Source: a virus. Taken from it: DNA of 41,330 bases. Positions 1 to 7,363 of the stretch are shown piece by piece; the first letter of the stretch is position 1, and each line of letters starts with the position of its first letter. The notes beneath the pieces were generated by a model. It was not told where the DNA came from, made no database searches, and was given only the letters and a program-made list of their open reading frames with translations. The translations under genes and the position numbers were made by a program. The DNA lies in IMG/VR virus record IMGVR_UViG_3300009155_000106, positions 1-41,330 of that record; one strand, 5' to 3'.

Positions 1-1
1 G

Positions 2-1276
2 TTTGATATGAAGAAGGCCGCTGACGAGCAGAAGCGCACCACTACTTCTCGTAGCGGTAAGTTGGATACAGATCGTCTGTGTCTTCACAAGATCACAGAT
101 GATATCTTCCTCAATTACTCAACCATTGCCGATGGCAAGAACCACGGTATGGTCATGTTCATTGACTGGTCGAGCTCGATGCATGATTCAACAGAAGATG
201 TTCTGACACAGGTTGTCATGCTCTCGCAGTTCTGCAAGCGTATGCAGATTCCGTTTGATGTTTATCTGTTCAGCAGTCAGTTCACTGTGCTTGATACGCA
301 TTTGGGAATTCGTCGCGGGACGAACGATTTCTCGCTCAACGATTACAAGCAATGGGAATCCAAGTGCAATCGTTCTTCTCTTCGCAAGTCATATGGCAAT
401 GAAGGAAAGTCCACTCTCGACAAATATGATGATCACCATAATGGGCAAGCTGGAGAAGTGCTGGCACTTCTCCATGTTCTCTCTTCGGATATGAAGAACA
501 ACGAGTTCAACGAAGCGTTGAAGAATGTGTTCACGCTTGGTCAGTTCGTGTCTACTCCTAAAGATATCATGGAAGGACTCAGTATCAGTCGTAGTGTACA
601 TGCTCCTGTGGGATTTACTCAGGGCAATACGCCTCTCGACTCGACCATCGTTGCTGCAATGAAGATGATTCCTGAGTTTCAGAAGAAGCACTCGGTTCAG
701 ATCGTCAATACGATCTTCCTCACCGATGGTGAGACTGGGTACTCTCCAATCTCTTGTCATGGAAACGAAATGTACAACAAGTCGTTTGTCTACTGTCCCT
801 TCAACAAGAAGGAATATGATGTGAGCAAGTATATGCGTACTACAGATGCGCTGCTTCACATCTTCGGTGATGTTACTGGAAGCAACACCATCGGGTTCTA
901 CATTCTTGCGAAGGCTGGATACTGCACATACTGGCAGGGTGATTGCAAGGGAGAAGCGAAGAAGTTGAGTGCGATTGGGTTCTACGATGCTCCTCGTATT
1001 CGGTACTCCGAATCTTATGACTACGAAAAGAAGATGAATGTTCCCAACAAGGACTATCCGATCATTAATCACGGGTATGATCGGTTGTTCGTGCTTCCAA
1101 ACAATCACGACATTGCGGACATGGATTCCGTCGATGATGTGATGGATACTCTCCAGTCAAATGCTACCTTCGCTCGCATTCGTAATACCTTCTTCAAGGC
1201 AGTCGAGAAGCGAGGCAACTCACGCGCGTTCATCAATCGGTTCTCCGATGTGATCGCGAACCACATCAAGCGTTGA
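2..1276 (+). CDS. VWA-domain protein, CobT-like (5' partial)
   Basis: The protein carries a von Willebrand factor A domain with a metal-ion-dependent adhesion site: D-x-S-x-S (D53, S55, S57, counted from the ATG at position 8), a Thr in GNTPLDSTI near residue 208 and an Asp in FLTDGE near residue 240. Phages of the T4 group often encode such a protein, usually annotated CobT-like, next to a MoxR/CobS-type AAA+ ATPase. That partner would lie left of the window. The reading frame is open upstream of the ATG to the window edge and no ribosome-binding site can be seen, so I infer that the true start is outside the window. It is the only large plus-strand gene in the left 20 kb and is followed by strong hairpins. 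A true cobaltochelatase role is unlikely; an ATPase-linked remodelling role is an inference. Confidence 0.82.
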   Translation, partial: FDMKKAADEQKRTTTSRSGKLDTDRLCLHKITDDIFLNYSTIADGKNHGMVMFIDWSSSMHDSTEDVLTQVVMLSQFCKRMQIPFDVYLFSSQFTVLDTHLGIRRGTNDFSLNDYKQWESKCNRSSLRKSYGNEGKSTLDKYDDHHNGQAGEVLALLHVLSSDMKNNEFNEALKNVFTLGQFVSTPKDIMEGLSISRSVHAPVGFTQGNTPLDSTIVAAMKMIPEFQKKHSVQIVNTIFLTDGETGYSPISCHGNEMYNKSFVYCPFNKKEYDVSKYMRTTDALLHIFGDVTGSNTIGFYILAKAGYCTYWQGDCKGEAKKLSAIGFYDAPRIRYSESYDYEKKMNVPNKDYPIINHGYDRLFVLPNNHDIADMDSVDDVMDTLQSNATFARIRNTFFKAVEKRGNSRAFINRFSDVIANHIKR

Positions 1277-1309
1277 TTCCCGCATAAAGGAATCTCAACT
1301 CCTCTTTAC

Positions 1310-1341
1310 TTGGGGCTAGAGTAAAATCTAGTCCCAATTTT
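1310..1341 (+). terminator. Rho-independent terminator of the VWA gene
   Basis: An 11-bp stem (1310-1320 with 1327-1337, one G-T wobble) encloses the loop GTAAAA and is followed by TTTT. It lies 34 bases after the stop codon of the plus-strand VWA gene. Confidence 0.75.
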
Positions 1342-1352
1342 AAAAGTTAATC

Positions 1353-1390
1353 ACGGATATTTTTATCCGTATTTCCGAAATTTCGGAAAT
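1353..1390. repeat. Hairpin plus perfect 20-bp palindrome
   Basis: Positions 1353-1359 pair with 1364-1370 around a TTTT loop. Directly after it, 1371-1390 is a perfect 20-bp palindrome made of two inverted 10-base halves centred on AAATTT. They sit between two terminator hairpins in a convergent intergenic region. They could be extra termination or mRNA-protection structures, or a protein-binding site. Confidence 0.6.
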
Positions 1391-1392
1391 AG

Positions 1393-1419
1393 AAATCGCC
1401 GCTTTTCAGCGGCGATTTT
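1393..1419. terminator. Bidirectional terminator
   Basis: A perfect 11-bp stem (1393-1403 with 1408-1418) closes a TTTC loop. A T-run follows on the plus strand and a T-rich run on the minus strand. It lies between the convergent VWA gene and the late minus-strand block, so it can stop transcription from both sides. Confidence 0.8.
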
Positions 1420-1452
1420 GTTGATAGTACCCACCCTTGTTGATAGTACCCA
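1418..1452. repeat. Tandem 16-bp direct repeat
   Basis: TTGTTGATAGTACCCA occurs at 1418-1433 and again at 1437-1452, a 19-base period. It lies between the bidirectional terminator and the end of the 60-aa gene. Its role is unknown; replication slippage or a binding site are possible. Confidence 0.7.
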
Positions 1453-1455
1453 GTA

Positions 1456-1638
1456 TTAAATTAATCCCATGATTGTAAGAACTCTTTCATGAATCTGATC
1501 ATGTACCATTCCACCACGACCATGGATTGCATCATAATGTCTATCGTATTCTTCTTGGCGATGCTCAGGAATTTCTATATGATCATATTTTCCTTTAGCC
1601 TTCTTTGCTTCTGCTAATATTTCCTTGAATGTTTTCAT
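1456..1638 (-). CDS. Small putative internal head protein
   Basis: This 60-aa hypothetical protein begins MKTFKEILAE/AKK. The first ten residues closely resemble the capsid-targeting sequence of T4 internal proteins (MKTYQEFIAE/A), and LAE/A fits the prohead-protease consensus (I/L)-x-E. I infer that it is packed into the prohead and trimmed after residue 10. The remainder is short, charged and rich in His, Glu and Asp, with no recognisable domain. A GAGGAT ribosome-binding site and a late-type CATAAATA lie just upstream. It is the last gene of the minus-strand late block. Confidence 0.7.
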   Translation of the reverse strand: MKTFKEILAEAKKAKGKYDHIEIPEHRQEEYDRHYDAIHGRGGMVHDQIHERVLTIMGLI

Positions 1639-1655
1639 GTCTGAATCCTCTTTTG

Positions 1656-1663
1656 TATTTATG
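1656..1663 (-). promoter_or_regulatory. Late promoter (CATAAATA variant)
   Basis: CATAAATA on the minus strand differs from the T4 late consensus TATAAATA at the first base. It overlaps the stop codon of the upstream lipoprotein gene. It is followed by GAGGAT and the ATG of the 60-aa gene, giving an expected leader of roughly 10-15 bases. Confidence 0.55.
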
Positions 1664-1958
1664 ATCCAGTTATTCCTGGAGGTGCTTCAGATGAATCGTC
1701 GATTTCATTATTATTTTTATCATCACCACCATCATTCTTGAATGCGAGATATAAAGCAAAACAGATTAATGTTCCATAGAATAGAACAGCATACCAATTG
1801 ATATTTATTGGTTTTAACAATGGACCCGCTGCAATTGCTCCATGTTCATCTTTGCTACTGCCATCTGCTGGTGCGGTGTGTTGAACCTCTGGAATTATTT
1901 TACATGACGCAAGACAGAACCAAAGAAATAATAATGTAAAGAATCCAATTTTCTTCAT
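1659..1958 (-). CDS. Small lipoprotein with one TM helix, possible lysis protein
   Basis: The 99-aa protein starts with a lipoprotein signal: two Lys, a hydrophobic stretch and the lipobox LASC with Cys19. A second hydrophobic helix lies at about residues 54-73 and the tail is acidic. The gene overlaps the preceding putative holin gene by ATGA, so the two are probably translated together. That pairing suggests an outer-membrane lysis component such as a spanin. The internal transmembrane helix is not typical of an o-spanin, so the role remains an inference. Lipid attachment implies a diderm host or at least a host with lipoprotein processing. Confidence 0.65.
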   Translation of the reverse strand: MKKIGFFTLLFLWFCLASCKIIPEVQHTAPADGSSKDEHGAIAAGPLLKPININWYAVLFYGTLICFALYLAFKNDGGDDKNNNEIDDSSEAPPGITGS

Positions 1959-2389
1959 GACTTGTTTCCTGCGGCCGCGGATCCAAAGTAAAATCCGATG
2001 ATGCTGATCAGAACTTGTCTACTCTCACTGGTAAACAGAAACCCATTCACAACTTGGAATATCTTGTGGTTTGTCTCTGGAATCAGACCAAACATGAGTT
2101 CTGGATTGGTCTGGTCAACTTCAACTACGGTTGGAATGCCAAAGAATGGAAGAATGAATGGCGCAATGATTGTACCAAACAAAATTACAAGGACGATGAA
2201 TCGTCGTACAACCTTTCCAGCATCAACTGGAACTCTCTGTGCTGCGAGATTCTGATTGTTTGTAGTCTGTGTATTTACTTCAATGAGTCGCTTGAAATTC
2301 TCTGCTTCCGCAGCACGCTTCTCGGCAATATAACGAAACAAGAATCCTACGAAAGATCCACCAATGAGTGAAATGATTTCTGGTGTCAT
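1955..2389 (-). CDS. Three-TM membrane protein, putative holin
   Basis: This 144-aa protein has hydrophobic segments near the N-terminus (residues 5-20), in the middle (about 64-86, RRFIVLVILFGTIIAPFIL) and near the C-terminus (about 126-140, ending GFYFGS). Between the first two is a charged, probably coiled region. The three-helix layout and the pairing with a lipoprotein gene resemble phage holins of the three-TM type. It overlaps its upstream and downstream neighbours by ATGA, so it belongs to a tightly coupled operon. The holin assignment rests on architecture and context only; a general membrane protein of unknown function is the alternative. Confidence 0.6.
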   Translation of the reverse strand: MTPEIISLIGGSFVGFLFRYIAEKRAAEAENFKRLIEVNTQTTNNQNLAAQRVPVDAGKVVRRFIVLVILFGTIIAPFILPFFGIPTVVEVDQTNPELMFGLIPETNHKIFQVVNGFLFTSESRQVLISIIGFYFGSAAAGNKS

Positions 2390-3783
2390 GCTTGGTTTCC
2401 TAGATTAACACTATCCAAAAACTTTCTAGTCAAGTTTCTGCGATGTGGTTTTGATTTTCTAGTGGATAGAGGAGCAACTGCCACATCATCTGGAGCAGGA
2501 CCACCGAGATTATAACCCATACCAGAGATTGCTCCACTGGATGCGGTCATCATTCCACCACCTTCATCCTCTTGAATTTGTTGTTTATTTTTCTTTCTTG
2601 ATTTTGCAGCTGCACTTTGAGCAGCATTTGCGGAAGTGAAAGATGACTCGACAAATTTAACAGGTTCTATTCCAGGAACATTTGAAACCTTTCCTTCTCC
2701 CATGCTGTAATCAACCTTACCTGTTTCTGGATTCACTGGGTGAAGATCAGAAGGTGTTCTTTGTGTTATATTGACTATGTGTTTTCTTGCTTCATCTATA
2801 TGAGCATGACCTTCTAGCATTTTGTGTATTGCCAAGCCATTATTTCCAATGTATTTTAAATGCCCAAGTATTCTATTCTTTTCAGAAGAACTTTTTGCAT
2901 TTGCTAGTTTCATTGTTGCAAAATGCATAAGAAGGTCTGTTGATCTTCTAACTGGTCGATCTTTTGTTGAGAAATAATTAAAATCGCCTCGTTGGAAAGC
3001 ATTATTAAATTGCTTGAAAAACAAGTATCTATGCCCTTGTTTGTTTGATGGATCCCTATGTCTCGCTATGCCTTTAACAACACGGGCAACATCTGGATCT
3101 GAAAATATTTTCTTTGCTTCAGAAATACTGCGGTGGATTGATGCGACTTCCTCTGGCTTGGGAGAATGTATTTTTCCTTTTGTGCCAAGATATGGGAGGA
3201 AAAGATCCTTTGTCTCCATATGTCTGAGATCTGGAGCAGTATCTATTTTCTTACCAGTATTGGAATCAAAAACCGTATGAACCGCAACTCCATACTTGAC
3301 AGACTTTCTTGGTTTCTTGTAACTGAGTATATTACCCTTTAACAGATTTGAATGATCTGGATGCTGTAATAAAGTATCTCCTTGATACATAACATCTTCT
3401 GGCATCTCTGGGTGATGTGCTAATCCCAACCCTGACATCAAATGTGGTGTTAGATGACCTCTTCCTTGTTTACCATATGTCTGTTCTATTTCTTCTGGAG
3501 AACTGACCCATGGATTGTTTTCTTCATTTTCACCCTTGTATTTTACAGCACCATTTTTGATTAAAATAGAAACACCACCATCTGCCTTATCACTCATTGA
3601 TCCCTGCGTTGAAAGATTTTGAGAAATATTTAATCCATTCTCAAGGTGTGTGATTGCCTCATGTGGTTTTCCAAGAATTGCTCTTTCAACCACATGAGGT
3701 AAATGCATTATAGTTTCAGTTTTATTTTCTTTTGCCTCTTGCAATAGTGCAATTTTTTTAAATGCTTCTAAGATTGTTATCAT
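2386..3783 (-). CDS. Putative internal head protein with KxDG ligase-like motif
   Basis: The 465-aa protein begins MITILEAFKKIALLQE/A, where LQE/A is a likely prohead-protease site. Residues 60-150 resemble a family of unknown function common in marine T4-like phages: a K-x-D-G motif (KADGG at 66-70) followed by a YQGD motif near 133-136. KxDG is the nucleotidyl-lysine motif of DNA/RNA ligases and capping enzymes, but the other ligase motifs are not certain here. Residues 330-465 are polar and basic. ATGA overlaps link it to the 125-aa gene upstream and the putative holin gene downstream. I am confident of the gene and of its phage family, and unsure of any ligase activity. Confidence 0.65.
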   Translation of the reverse strand: MITILEAFKKIALLQEAKENKTETIMHLPHVVERAILGKPHEAITHLENGLNISQNLSTQGSMSDKADGGVSILIKNGAVKYKGENEENNPWVSSPEEIEQTYGKQGRGHLTPHLMSGLGLAHHPEMPEDVMYQGDTLLQHPDHSNLLKGNILSYKKPRKSVKYGVAVHTVFDSNTGKKIDTAPDLRHMETKDLFLPYLGTKGKIHSPKPEEVASIHRSISEAKKIFSDPDVARVVKGIARHRDPSNKQGHRYLFFKQFNNAFQRGDFNYFSTKDRPVRRSTDLLMHFATMKLANAKSSSEKNRILGHLKYIGNNGLAIHKMLEGHAHIDEARKHIVNITQRTPSDLHPVNPETGKVDYSMGEGKVSNVPGIEPVKFVESSFTSANAAQSAAAKSRKKNKQQIQEDEGGGMMTASSGAISGMGYNLGGPAPDDVAVAPLSTRKSKPHRRNLTRKFLDSVNLGNQA

Positions 3784-4157
3784 TTGATTCTCTGTAATAG
3801 TTTTGAAATTCTATGATCTGGATTTATTCCGTGAATGTCTGCTTCTGGTATCTCATATGGAAGATATTGAAGATATTCTAAAAAAGACTTAAGGGGTGCA
3901 TGTAAATCCTTATTTAATTTGTAAAATAGGATCCGCACACACCCCTCAACACCAAATACATTTTGAAGAATTATGATATGATTTAAAATAAGTCTTTCTT
4001 TTAAGTGACCATACTTTTTATATTTTATTAGCAATCTCTTGATGTATTTTATTCTGGAAAGATCTTCTTTAAATTCTTCTATACCAGAACAATGAGGATT
4101 ATTATACATCTTCATTGCGAACATTACAAAATTATGTGGACTTAATTTTTCCTTCAT
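3780..4157 (-). CDS. Conserved T4-like hypothetical protein
   Basis: This 125-aa protein has a pattern I recognise from T4-like phages of aquatic bacteria: NFVMFAMKMYNNP, then EEFKEDLSRIKYIKRLL and LILNHIIILQNVFG, ending in a helix with FLEYLQYLP. Predicted secondary structure is mostly helical. No catalytic motif or membrane helix is visible and the function is unknown. It starts 18 bases after the stop of the 216-aa gene and overlaps the next gene by ATGA. Confidence 0.7.
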   Translation of the reverse strand: MKEKLSPHNFVMFAMKMYNNPHCSGIEEFKEDLSRIKYIKRLLIKYKKYGHLKERLILNHIIILQNVFGVEGCVRILFYKLNKDLHAPLKSFLEYLQYLPYEIPEADIHGINPDHRISKLLQRIK

Positions 4158-4175
4158 ATTATAAACTATTGTAAA

Positions 4176-4826
4176 TTATCGTCTCTTACCTTTTACAGAT
4201 TTCAATTTTCTCTCCGTGGAATTTTTGAACTTTGAACCTTCTCTTTGAGTATCACCGTGCGGATCCACAATATTCTCTGCTTTTGTAGATTCTCTGCCTT
4301 CCATGACTTTCTTGATGGTATTGATTCGCTGAGATCTTCTGTCAGCAGAGAGAAGATTCTCTGTCAATGTATCTCCAGCACCCATTTTACCTTCAAGTTT
4401 AAATCCACCATCCACTTTGATTACTCTAATTTGGAGATTGTATTTTTGAAGATCTTGTCCCGTATCAAATCCTTTTGAGAGATCTGTTGTTGGAGTAACT
4501 CCAAATGCGCTTCCACCTCTAGTTACAATATAATCATTCACAGCAGCAAGAGGTGTTGATGCGTTGAATGGGAAATCAAGATTCAAATGATTCAATCTTG
4601 CTTTCAATTGAACTACTTCATATTGAGGATTCAATGTGACTCTTCTAAATGCGTTGGCAATAAACACATTTATTCTATGAAGTCCTTCATTTGTATCGGG
4701 ATTGAGTCTATCCTTTCCCTGTACCGTTTCAGCATCAACTGGTCCTAACGCTCCATTATATTCCTGCGATTGGGAATTTCCTATTGATGATGGATATGCT
4801 GTGCTAAATTCGTTTAAGTTTCTCAT
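4176..4826 (-). CDS. Putative virion protein of unknown function
   Basis: I do not recognise a functional domain in this 216-aa protein. Residues 49-90 (around INVFIANAFRRVTLNPQYE) look like a compact alpha/beta core, and the last 40 residues are basic and end RKLKSVKGKRR. A clear GAGGA ribosome-binding site lies 7 bases before the ATG, and a CATAAATA late-type promoter lies upstream, which argues for late expression. An early LNE occurs at residues 4-6, but the N-terminus is not otherwise like the capsid-targeting leader. Confidence 0.65.
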   Translation of the reverse strand: MRNLNEFSTAYPSSIGNSQSQEYNGALGPVDAETVQGKDRLNPDTNEGLHRINVFIANAFRRVTLNPQYEVVQLKARLNHLNLDFPFNASTPLAAVNDYIVTRGGSAFGVTPTTDLSKGFDTGQDLQKYNLQIRVIKVDGGFKLEGKMGAGDTLTENLLSADRRSQRINTIKKVMEGRESTKAENIVDPHGDTQREGSKFKNSTERKLKSVKGKRR

Positions 4827-4847
4827 GGGTGTATTCCTCTACTATTG

Positions 4848-4855
4848 TATTTATG
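4848..4855 (-). promoter_or_regulatory. Late promoter (CATAAATA variant)
   Basis: CATAAATA on the minus strand is followed about 7 bases later by a GAGGA ribosome-binding site and then the ATG of the 216-aa gene. It is the second example of the C-initial variant, seen also at 1656-1663. Confidence 0.55.
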
Positions 4856-4865
4856 TTTTTTCATA

Positions 4866-6725
4866 TTATCTCTTCTTTGTCTTTTTACTAGGTTTCTTGC
4901 TAGATTTGGTATTTGATTTTTCAGACTTAGATGATTTTCCTTCGCGTGCTCTTAGAACCAAATAAGTAGCGTATCTGTATTTTGCTTCTTTATCCGAATC
5001 TGGTTTGCCCTTAATAGATTTTATACCTTTGACACTTTTAGCAATTCTATCTCTTTTTGATCTCTCTTTCCCTGTCATAGTTCCTTTATTACTCTTGTTA
5101 ACTATTTCTTCCTTTATTGCGTGTTTTGCTCTGGCATATGCTTCCTGTAATGGAGTCATTGTGTTTTCCGAGATTGGGACACAGTTTGGTACTTGTCTTC
5201 CGTTTTTCATTTTAGTTCCTTTTGCAGTGTAACCTTTCCAGCAGGCCTCATTGAGTGATATTTTGTGATTTAGCATTGATGTTTTCGTTTCATATGATTC
5301 GTTTGTTCCACATCTACATCCCCATACACGGAGTGCTGCATTTATCTTACTCTTTGGATCATTCGCCGTCTTTGAACTGGTATTTCGTCTCTTCATTCCA
5401 CACATACGAGCGCAGAATGATTTTCTTCTGGCTTGAGTCTTGCCAGAGAGTTTACCAAACCCACCCTTGCGCTTGGCTTCATCCTTGGTTTCAATGCCAG
5501 CATGAATACCTTGACGATGTGCTTCCTTACGGGACAACCCACCCTCTGGATGGTTCTTGCCCTTTACAAAACCTTTATATGGTTTCTTGGATTCTGTGAG
5601 ATTTTGATCACATCCGCAGTTGTTTTCTTTCAGTTGTGCTTTTAATCCATGATGTTCACCAACACTGATAACCTTTCCTGTGTCTGGATGTCTTACTCGT
5701 GAATTCAAATGATCTCTCAATATCTCTCTGACTGCTTGTTCATCCATACTACCATCAGCAGTATGAGCCCACTTTGGTTTTTGGTGAGTATCTATAGATC
5801 CATCTGGATAAATTGTTCCATTTGAGAGATTAACTTCTGTATGTGATTCTTGTGTGAATTCTGGAGCAGTGCCATGTTTTGGATTCGGAACCTTTGTTCT
5901 CATACTAAATCTAATTGTACCATCTTTTGTGTTGTGATTTGTAGTTACACTAATTTTACCAGTAGATATTCGTGTATCAAAACCACTTGGAATCCAAGAT
6001 CCAGAGTGGTTGTGACTCGAAACATATTGTGAATCTCCACCAATTGCTGCTTGATGTTTTCCCATTCTATCACGCATCATTGCTCTTAACTCAGCAATTC
6101 TATCGCGTATTTTCTTAGTTTCGTTATTTTCTTCTTCTTTTGCTTCATTTAATGCTTGTTCATACATTTCTCGTAGTCCTTTAAAGTCCATTAATCTTGT
6201 TAATACACTTAAATGTTGAGGGTTTAGGAATGGATATCTTGATACATGCAAACCAGTGATATTTTTTAGTTCTGCGGCCACTTCTGCTCTATGTCTCGTG
6301 GAAGTTCCACCAGCACCAGTTGGATATCCCGTTAGGTTTTTTCCTTTTGAATCTATTCCAGTGACGATTAAACCAGTTGCATTAGATTCTCCACCTTTTT
6401 TGAGGAAATGGCGAACAACAACATTCAGCGCATGACCTGGGTATTGTGATTGAATATCCTGAACGAATGCCAACGCACCATGAACTCTATCATGGTGATC
6501 CATGGATGTGATATCACCAGATTGAATTGTTCTTAGCAATCTTGCTCTATATTCTTTTGGAGATTCTCCACTATGAATTTGATCTTCGTTGATATTCTTA
6601 TCACACCCACAGTCGTTTTGATTTGATTCATTCATTTTTTTCTTCCCTGGTTTATATTTATTTTTAGATCCATCTTGTGCAGTCCATTTCTCTTTGAACC
6701 ATCTGCGCAAATCCTCAGAAATCAT
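4866..6725 (-). CDS. Modular Cys-containing basic protein, possible polyprotein
   Basis: The 619-aa protein is a string of modules. Residues 1-30 (EDLRRWFKEKW, KPGKKK) match a small viral domain of the DUF5872 kind. NDCGCDKNINE (37-47) recurs as NNCGCDQNLTE (368-378). Residues 395-473 (GGLSRKEAHR, ARRKSFCARMCGMK, CRCG) form a basic Cys module found in many large phages. ACWKGYTAKG to NCVPI (494-517) is another, and the tail from 545 is Lys/Ser-rich. Sites of the prohead-protease type (LNE/A at 192-194, LNE/A at 491-493, LQE/A at 526-528) fall near module borders. Molecular function is unknown; nucleic-acid binding fits the charge. It overlaps the upstream gene by ATGA and has an AAGGAT ribosome-binding site. 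Confidence 0.7.
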   Translation of the reverse strand: MISEDLRRWFKEKWTAQDGSKNKYKPGKKKMNESNQNDCGCDKNINEDQIHSGESPKEYRARLLRTIQSGDITSMDHHDRVHGALAFVQDIQSQYPGHALNVVVRHFLKKGGESNATGLIVTGIDSKGKNLTGYPTGAGGTSTRHRAEVAAELKNITGLHVSRYPFLNPQHLSVLTRLMDFKGLREMYEQALNEAKEEENNETKKIRDRIAELRAMMRDRMGKHQAAIGGDSQYVSSHNHSGSWIPSGFDTRISTGKISVTTNHNTKDGTIRFSMRTKVPNPKHGTAPEFTQESHTEVNLSNGTIYPDGSIDTHQKPKWAHTADGSMDEQAVREILRDHLNSRVRHPDTGKVISVGEHHGLKAQLKENNCGCDQNLTESKKPYKGFVKGKNHPEGGLSRKEAHRQGIHAGIETKDEAKRKGGFGKLSGKTQARRKSFCARMCGMKRRNTSSKTANDPKSKINAALRVWGCRCGTNESYETKTSMLNHKISLNEACWKGYTAKGTKMKNGRQVPNCVPISENTMTPLQEAYARAKHAIKEEIVNKSNKGTMTGKERSKRDRIAKSVKGIKSIKGKPDSDKEAKYRYATYLVLRAREGKSSKSEKSNTKSSKKPSKKTKKR

Positions 6726-7354
6726 TTTAAATCCTTTATTTGTTGGGATAACTTGGTCTGTACAATGTTTCTTGTGTGTAGTAGTTCAATTTTAATTACC
6801 CCCTCATTATTCACCGCATATTCACTATCTGTTTCTCCACACCACTCCATCATTATAAATCCACTCTTTGCTCCACCATAGAATAAGGGAAGTGCCATAA
6901 AGTAATCAACGCTACCCAAGTCAAGTGTATTCTTAAAGTAACTTGGTTTCTCTTCCGATGTCTTGTATAGTTGTGGTTGATTGGTTTCCAACTTATCCAT
7001 CAGTGCAGAAAACATAGTGACTAGTAAAAGTTTCTTCTCGTTGCTAGATAATCCATTCTTCAACGATTCATGAGTGGTTGAAAGTTTATACATGGAAATT
7101 CCATCTATAAAATATTCACCATTATGAAACTGAACAATCTGTGCTCTTCCAGCATGAGTCTTTACACGAAGTTCTGTAAGAAATTCATGAATCTGAGAAT
7201 GAACTTCCCAGTTTATCTCGTCATGTTTCTTTAGTTTTATAGCACGATTACTCTTCTCTTTCATCTTTCCTGACACATAAGCAACTATTGCAATCCCAAG
7301 TGTTAGTATTGCTTCAACCCAGAATGGGAACGAAATGTCTGGCATCAAATCCAT
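6722..7354 (-). CDS. Membrane-anchored protein of unknown function, GAF-like
   Basis: This 210-aa protein has one N-terminal membrane helix (about residues 8-28) and then a soluble domain. The sequence RAQIVQFHNGEYFIDGISM (about 79-97) and the later ALPLFYGGAKSGFIMMEW are reminiscent of GAF-type sensor domains, but the match is weak and the assignment is only suggested. An AAGGAAG ribosome-binding site precedes the ATG. It lies directly downstream of the 1019-aa gene and overlaps the next gene by ATGA. A cytoplasmic domain tethered to the inner membrane is the likely topology. Confidence 0.6.
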   Translation of the reverse strand: MDLMPDISFPFWVEAILTLGIAIVAYVSGKMKEKSNRAIKLKKHDEINWEVHSQIHEFLTELRVKTHAGRAQIVQFHNGEYFIDGISMYKLSTTHESLKNGLSSNEKKLLLVTMFSALMDKLETNQPQLYKTSEEKPSYFKNTLDLGSVDYFMALPLFYGGAKSGFIMMEWCGETDSEYAVNNEGVIKIELLHTRNIVQTKLSQQIKDLK

Positions 7355-7363
7355 ATAACTTCC

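Noticed and set aside
389-1108. A 239-codon minus-strand open frame opposite the VWA gene
   Set aside because: It is a shadow of a clear plus-strand gene with conserved MIDAS motifs; its own translation has no domain and no ribosome-binding site.
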